Source: Marinosulfonomonas sp.
GTDB taxonomy: Bacteria; Pseudomonadota; Alphaproteobacteria; Rhodobacterales; Rhodobacteraceae
Reading direction: 5' to 3'
Length of the DNA: 10,633 bases
Assembly: GCA_019090845.1 (NCBI GenBank)
Contig: JAHRVD010000082.1
Span: 1-10,633 of the forward strand
This document shows, piece after piece, positions 7,047-10,633 of this stretch. A program made the translations under genes and the position numbers. Every line of letters starts with the position of its first letter. The first letter of the stretch is position 1. The notes under the pieces were generated by a model, which saw only the letters and a list, made by a program, of their open reading frames with translations, searched no databases and had not been told where the DNA came from.

Positions 7047-7079
7047 CGCCGGGCTTTGTTGTCCGGCGCCCTTCTTCTT
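7047..7079 (+). terminator. Stem-loop between binding-protein and permease genes (attenuator or partial terminator)
   Basis: CGCCGGGC (7047-7054) pairs with GTCCGGCG (7061-7068) as an 8-bp stem with one G-T pair and a 6-base TTTGTT loop, followed by the pyrimidine run CCCTTCTTCTT. The T tract is interrupted by C, so termination should be incomplete. Such a hairpin after a binding-protein gene commonly protects the upstream mRNA or reduces readthrough, giving more binding protein than membrane components. The permease start lies 22 bases beyond the stem. Confidence 0.6.
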
Positions 7080-7090
7080 AAAGGCAGTTC

Positions 7091-8017
7091 ATGGATTTCG
7101 GGCCCTATCTTATGCTGGCCACACTGGAAGGTGCGGTGCTGGCAGCCGTTCTTGCGTTAATGGCATCCGGCCTGAGCCTCGTGTTTGGTGTGATGCGGGT
7201 TGTGAACGTGGCGCATGGCGAATTATACATGCTTGGTGCAGTGTTTGCTTGGTGGGTTACGTCATTTGTGGGCGGCGGACCAGCTGTGGCATTCGTAGCC
7301 GCCTTGATAATCGCCCCATTGATCGTCGGTGCGTTGGCTGTGCTGGCAGACATCACCATCCTGAAAAGGCTCGAATATGATCCCGAGCGAACCATCGTAG
7401 CGACGATCGGGCTGCTTTATATCATGCAACAGGTCACGCTCATGACCTATGGCGCCGACGCCCGACCGGTGGTGCCACCATTCAACACGCGCCTTGCAAT
7501 ACCTTGGTTGGAATGGGCCGATGGCGGGCTGCAGGTGTTCTGGCCGTGGGGCCTGTCGATCACCTCTTACAAGCTGTTTGTGATCGTTGCTGCCGTGGTA
7601 GTCCTGCTGGGAATCCGACTAATGATGACACGCAGCCGCATTGGCCTATTGATGCGGGCATCCCAATTGGACAGCGAAACCGCGCAGGCATTTGGCATAC
7701 CGGTCGAGCGGATATATGCGCTGGTTTTTGGCATTGGAGCGGCGCTCGCCGCGCTGGCTGGCGTTCTGATCGTGCCAATTCAGCAAGCCCATTATCTGAT
7801 GGGCGGCGATGCTCTGTTGTTGTCCTTCATTGTCGTGATTATAGGCGGTCTGGGCAGCCTTGGCGGCACCATCGTTGCCGCTCTTTTGATCGGGTTGAGT
7901 GACGGGATAATTTCGGTGTTCTTTTCGCCCACCCTAGCCAAGATAATCGCAACTATTCTGGTGGCTCTGGTGCTGGTGTTCCGACCGCAAGGCCTGTTCG
8001 GGGGGCGTGCGCGATGA
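7091..8017 (+). CDS. Branched-chain amino acid-type ABC transporter permease (LivH-like)
   Basis: The 308-residue inner-membrane permease is of the LivH class. The diagnostic N-terminal block GLSLVFGVMRVVNVAHGELYM (27-47) matches the family's typical G-L-x-L-x-FG-V-x-R-x-x-N-x-AHG pattern. The cytoplasmic coupling region is RSRIGLLMRAS to AQAFGIPVERIYALVFGIG (181-216), and the C-terminal GGLGSLGGT (252-260) is also typical. About eight hydrophobic helices span the protein and length is normal for the family. AAGG at 7081-7084 serves as the ribosome-binding site. The stop overlaps the next gene by 4 bases (ATGA), so the two permeases should be made in equal amounts and form a heterodimeric pore. 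Nothing in the sequence fixes the substrate. Confidence 0.93.
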   Translation: MDFGPYLMLATLEGAVLAAVLALMASGLSLVFGVMRVVNVAHGELYMLGAVFAWWVTSFVGGGPAVAFVAALIIAPLIVGALAVLADITILKRLEYDPERTIVATIGLLYIMQQVTLMTYGADARPVVPPFNTRLAIPWLEWADGGLQVFWPWGLSITSYKLFVIVAAVVVLLGIRLMMTRSRIGLLMRASQLDSETAQAFGIPVERIYALVFGIGAALAALAGVLIVPIQQAHYLMGGDALLLSFIVVIIGGLGSLGGTIVAALLIGLSDGIISVFFSPTLAKIIATILVALVLVFRPQGLFGGRAR

Positions 8018-8958
8018 GTGAAAATGGAAAAATCATTCTTCTGCACACCGGCCTTATCGCGCTGCTGCTTGCGCTGAACTTTATCCTGCCGGCCTACCAC
8101 CACGGCAACATTGCCCGGGTGATGGTGCTGGCAAGCTATGCCATTGGCTACAATATCCTGCTTGGCTACACTGGTTTGTTAAGCCTTGGCCATGCGCTGT
8201 TTTTCGCAGCCGGGATGTATGGCATGGGTCTGTCTATTCGCCACCTTGGCTTTTCGCCAGCCCCTGCCCTGATGATGGGAATTGCTGCCGGGGCGCTGGT
8301 TTCGGTGGCCATCGGGGCGTTGGCGCTTCGCACATCCGGTGTGGCATTCATGATCGTCACCCTGATGTTTGCACAAGCCGGATATTTAACGATCCTCCTG
8401 TTCGGCAAATGGACACGCGGCGACGAAGGCTTTGTCATCCAGCAGGCCGAACGCATACTTTGGGGCATCGACCTGAGTGACGCCAACAATCGCTATCTGG
8501 CTGCACTGGTCCTGTTCGCCCTGTGCCTGTTTGCCGCGCTATGGCTGGTTCGACACCCGGTGGGACGGGTCTTTGTGGCGATCCGCGAAAACGAAGAACG
8601 CGCACAATTACTCGGCTACAACGTCTTTTTATACAAATTGGCTGCAGTCGTGGCTTCGGGAACGATCTCGGCTGCGGCAGGTGCGTCCTACGGGCTGCTG
8701 TTTGGCTACGCCGGGGCAACATTCGCTACGGTTCAGTATTCAATTTTCCCGCTGTTGTGGGTCTTGCTGGGGGGCATGGGCACTGTGATCGGCCCGTTCC
8801 TGGGCGCGGTTTTCATGTTTTATCTGATTGACCTGTCGTCAGGTATAACAAACGCCTACATGCTGATTGCCGGGGTTGCTCTGGTCTTGCTGACCCTGTT
8901 TGCGCCACAAGGGATCGGGGGCGAATTCCGGCGCCGCGTCTGGGGATGGTTGCCATGA
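8014..8958 (+). CDS. Branched-chain amino acid-type ABC transporter permease (LivM-like)
   Basis: The 314-residue inner-membrane permease is of the LivM class and is the expected partner of the preceding LivH-like protein. Family signatures are NILLGYTGLLSLGHALFFA (47-65), the coupling helix RENEERAQLLGYNVFLYKL (191-209), and GGMGTVIGPFLGA (253-265). About eight or nine membrane helices are evident. Residues 130-160, between hydrophobic helices, form a polar loop (GKWTRGDEGF onward), where LivM proteins commonly carry a T/S-G-G/D-x-G-F type sequence. It overlaps LivH by 4 bases and the first ATPase gene by 4 bases, so the order and coupling are those of a standard liv operon. The last residues (GWLP) are unremarkable. 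Confidence 0.93.
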   Translation: MSENGKIILLHTGLIALLLALNFILPAYHHGNIARVMVLASYAIGYNILLGYTGLLSLGHALFFAAGMYGMGLSIRHLGFSPAPALMMGIAAGALVSVAIGALALRTSGVAFMIVTLMFAQAGYLTILLFGKWTRGDEGFVIQQAERILWGIDLSDANNRYLAALVLFALCLFAALWLVRHPVGRVFVAIRENEERAQLLGYNVFLYKLAAVVASGTISAAAGASYGLLFGYAGATFATVQYSIFPLLWVLLGGMGTVIGPFLGAVFMFYLIDLSSGITNAYMLIAGVALVLLTLFAPQGIGGEFRRRVWGWLP

Positions 8959-9671
8959 CAATGATCCTATCAACCCGCGGTCTGTCACGTGATTTTGGCG
9001 GGCTTCAGGCGGTGCGCGAAGTGGATTTTGAACTTCCTACGGGCGAAATCCGCGCATTGATCGGCCCGAACGGGGCGGGAAAAACCACCTTCGTCAGCAT
9101 GCTAATCGGCCGCATACCACCGTCATCGGGCAGCGTCCATTTTTGTGGGCAGGACATATCAGCACTGGCCGCCCACAAACGTGTCGCAGCCGGCATAGCT
9201 TATACATTTCAGATTACCTCGGTTTTTTCGCGCCTTAGCCTGACGGAAAATGTGGCTCTGGCTGCACGGCGGCGGCTGGGTCATGACAAGGCAGCCGTGC
9301 AGGCAGAAGTTTTGGCCGCCCTGACACGTGTTGGTCTGGCCGATCGCATAGATCAGATTGCCGGGGATCTAAGTTACGGCCACCAGCGCTTGCTGGAAAT
9401 TGCCATGGGGCTGGCACAACAACCCCGGCTTTTGATCCTTGATGAACCGACACAGGGGCTGGCCGAAAATGAAATTGCCCAATTCAAGGATCTGATCCGC
9501 TCGCTTTTACCTGAGACAACAATCCTACTTATCGAACATAATATGAGCGTCGTCATGGAACTTGCCGATCAGGTAACAGTTTTGAATTTTGGCCAAATAC
9601 TGGCCGAAGGCACCCCTGCGGAAATTCACCAAAATGCGGATGTTCAGGCCGCCTATCTGGGGACAGGCTGA
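8955..9671 (+). CDS. ABC transporter ATP-binding protein (LivG-like)
   Basis: From the ATG at 8955 the protein has 238 residues, with all ABC ATPase motifs: Walker A GPNGAGKTT (37-45), Q-loop Gln86 (TFQ), signature LSYGH (139-143; LSYG-x rather than LSGGQ, common in LivG), Walker B RLLILDE (158-164, catalytic E164) and switch His195 (IEHNM). It hydrolyses ATP in the cytoplasm with the LivF-like partner to drive import. I prefer 8955 over the in-frame ATG at 8946 because 8955 forms an ATGA overlap with the LivM stop, as at other junctions here, and GGGGATGG lies at a suitable distance upstream. Starting at 8946 would add three residues (MVA). The stop overlaps the next gene by one base (TGATG). 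Confidence 0.93.
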   Translation: MTMILSTRGLSRDFGGLQAVREVDFELPTGEIRALIGPNGAGKTTFVSMLIGRIPPSSGSVHFCGQDISALAAHKRVAAGIAYTFQITSVFSRLSLTENVALAARRRLGHDKAAVQAEVLAALTRVGLADRIDQIAGDLSYGHQRLLEIAMGLAQQPRLLILDEPTQGLAENEIAQFKDLIRSLLPETTILLIEHNMSVVMELADQVTVLNFGQILAEGTPAEIHQNADVQAAYLGTG

Positions 9672-10366
9672 TGCTGAGTGTTGAGAGCATCAACGTAGCC
9701 TATGGCCCTTCGCAGGTCCTGCGTGAATTGTCGTTACGCGTCAATTCCGGTGAGGTGGTGTGTTTACTTGGCCGCAATGGCGCCGGCAAAACCACGGCGA
9801 TGAAAGCGATTATGGGAATATTGCCGCTGAGTTCCGGAAAAATCACGCTAGATGGCGTCGATCTGGGAAAACTGCCCGGCCATGAGGTGGCCCGGCAGGG
9901 CATCGGCTATATACCCCAGGGGCGGCGTTTGTTCTCAGAACTTACAGTGGCGCAGAACCTTGAAATTGGGATGCTGACCCGCAAAAGCCCGCCCCTTGTA
10001 TTAGATCGGATTCTGGACATTTTCCCGCGTCTTCGCGAACGGATGGACCAACCTGCACAGACACTCTCTGGCGGCGAACAACAGATGTTGGCAACTGCGC
10101 GCGCGCTATGCCTGGAACCAAAAGTTCTGTTGCTGGACGAGCCGACCGAGGGGCTTCAACCCTCGATGATTGAAGCAATCCGAGAGGTCATCGTTCAGAT
10201 GCGCCGGCAGGGTGTGGCGGTTCTGCTTGTGGAACAACGGATTGAAGCCGTGATGGCTGTCGCCGACCGGGTTGTTTTTATTGAGAATGGCCGGAACCTT
10301 GAAACGCTCGATGCGGAGGGGTTGAAAAAAGACCCGAATGTATTGCGGCGGCATTTGGGTGTTTGA
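9671..10366 (+). CDS. ABC transporter ATP-binding protein (LivF-like)
   Basis: The 231-residue ATPase has Walker A GRNGAGKTT (34-42), Q-loop Gln83 (IPQGRRLF), the canonical signature LSGGEQQ (132-138), and Walker B VLLLDEP (152-158). The switch position is Gln189 in LLVEQ instead of His; LivF proteins normally have Q here, so this is not a defect. IPQGRRLFSELTVAQNLEIG (81-100) is typical LivF. It pairs with the LivG-like protein on the LivHM permease. Translation is coupled to the upstream gene by a one-base TGATG overlap. It is the last gene of the operon; no strong terminator with a T tract follows in the plus direction. Substrate specificity would come from the binding protein. Confidence 0.93.
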   Translation: MLSVESINVAYGPSQVLRELSLRVNSGEVVCLLGRNGAGKTTAMKAIMGILPLSSGKITLDGVDLGKLPGHEVARQGIGYIPQGRRLFSELTVAQNLEIGMLTRKSPPLVLDRILDIFPRLRERMDQPAQTLSGGEQQMLATARALCLEPKVLLLDEPTEGLQPSMIEAIREVIVQMRRQGVAVLLVEQRIEAVMAVADRVVFIENGRNLETLDAEGLKKDPNVLRRHLGV

Positions 10367-10411
10367 GCGAAACGGTTATCGTAAGAATTCGGGCCGGGAC
10401 AGGTAATATTC

Positions 10412-10435
10412 TTTTGATGCACGAAGTGATCAAAA
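10412..10435. other. Imperfect inverted repeat between the transporter operon and the IS element
   Basis: TTTTGAT (10412-10418) pairs perfectly with ATCAAAA (10429-10435), and inside it CAC (10420-10422) pairs with GTG (10426-10428) around a GAA loop, with one bulged G at 10419. The stem has ten pairs. There is no T run after it on the plus strand, so it is at best a weak rho-independent terminator for the livF end; an operator or a chance AT-rich palindrome is also possible. Confidence 0.35.
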
Positions 10436-10446
10436 CTCAGACAATT

Positions 10447-10633
10447 TGACCTGCCACGAGTAACTTCCTCGACCTTGAACTAGAGTCTGGCCTAACCAAA
10501 GGACAGACAATGAAACGATCAAGATTTTCGGACGAACAGGTAATTGAGATTTTGCGAGAGCATGAAGCTGGCGCGAAGTGTGCTGACCTGTGCCGCAAAA
10601 ACGGCATGTCGGTGCCAGACGTCAAACGTCTGA
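10447..10633 (+). mobile_element. IS3-family insertion sequence, left end (cut by window end)
   Basis: The sequence beginning TGACCTGCCACGAG at 10447 starts with TG, as IS3-family termini do, and lies 63 bases before an IS3-type OrfA start, which is the expected distance for a left inverted repeat plus leader. The right end and target duplication are outside the window, so the exact boundary is inferred from the TG start and gene position. The element lies 80 bases beyond the livF stop and does not interrupt it. Confidence 0.6.
10510..10633 (+). CDS. IS3-family transposase OrfA, N-terminal part (3' end outside window; probable internal deletion)
   Basis: Forty-one codons are visible. MKRSRFSDEQVIEILREHEAG (1-21) is the standard start of IS3-family OrfA proteins, the small helix-turn-helix protein that binds the element's ends. 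CADLCRKNGMS (24-34) matches the first part of the HTH. In the family the next residues are normally of the kind x-x-TFY-x-W-x-x-K-[YF]-GG and only then x-x-x-D-x-KRL. Here GMS runs directly into VPDVKRL (35-41), so about 15 codons including the recognition helix seem to be missing in frame. The frame remains open to the last base of the window. The protein may therefore not bind DNA and the element may be inactive. Upstream AAAGGACAG is a fair ribosome-binding site. Confidence 0.75.
   Translation, partial: MKRSRFSDEQVIEILREHEAGAKCADLCRKNGMSVPDVKRL

Noticed and set aside
8946..8954. An earlier ATG for the LivG-like gene
   Set aside because: It is possible, but the ATG at 8955 makes the ATGA overlap seen at other junctions here and has better spacing from GGGGATGG; the difference is only three residues.
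10148..10366. Loss of the switch histidine in the LivF-like ATPase (Gln189)
   Set aside because: LivF proteins normally have Gln in the VEQ motif at this position, so it is not a degenerate site.
1..10633. CRISPR arrays, tRNA or rRNA genes, and phage or toxin-antitoxin genes
   Set aside because: I saw no regularly spaced repeats, no tRNA-like cloverleaf or rRNA sequence, and no room for further genes: the window is nearly all coding, with gaps of 143 bases or less.

Overview
The window is about 10.6 kb of dense, entirely plus-strand bacterial DNA of moderate-to-high GC. The gene complement suggests an alphaproteobacterium, probably of the Rhodobacteraceae/Roseobacter type: a molybdenum hydroxylase, a 6-hydroxynicotinate reductase-like protein, UPF0280, paired PF06684 proteins, and a Liv-type transporter with a Tat signal. 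This assignment is inference; no rRNA or marker gene is present.

Region 1 (1-3710) is a tightly coupled catabolic operon in which every junction overlaps by 4 or 8 bases. It begins with the C-terminal tail of a xanthine dehydrogenase-family molybdopterin subunit. Then come a 495-aa homologue of 6-hydroxynicotinate reductase, a 286-aa UPF0280 protein with ApbE-like flavin-transferase motifs, and two tandem 194-aa paralogues of the PF06684 'amino acid synthesis' family. A likely pathway is hydroxylation of nicotinate (or a related pyridine carboxylate) by the Mo enzyme, then reduction of the hydroxylated ring and hydrolytic ring opening. No canonical enamidase is visible in the window, so the step after reduction is unassigned.

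Region 2 (3754-5641) holds a MarR-family regulator, which may sense the pathway's aromatic acid, and a polytopic membrane protein of unknown function. The 92-base gap that follows (5642-5733) contains a weak promoter-like sequence and a 12-base near-palindrome.

Region 3 (5734-10366) is a complete Liv/HAAT-type ABC importer: a Tat-exported binding protein, two permeases and two ATPases. A stem-loop separates the binding-protein gene from the permease genes and could set a higher level of the binding protein. Co-location suggests that it imports the pathway substrate.

Region 4 (10367-10633) is a 143-base non-coding stretch, holding an imperfect hairpin and what looks like the left end of an IS3-family element, followed by the start of its OrfA. 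That reading frame seems to lack part of its helix-turn-helix through an internal in-frame deletion.

The point most worth following up is the adjacency of the ApbE-like UPF0280 gene to a reductase whose characterised anaerobic relative carries covalently bound flavin. With the paired PF06684 proteins, this suggests a compact reductive N-heterocycle degradation module whose maturation and ring-opening steps have not been assigned.
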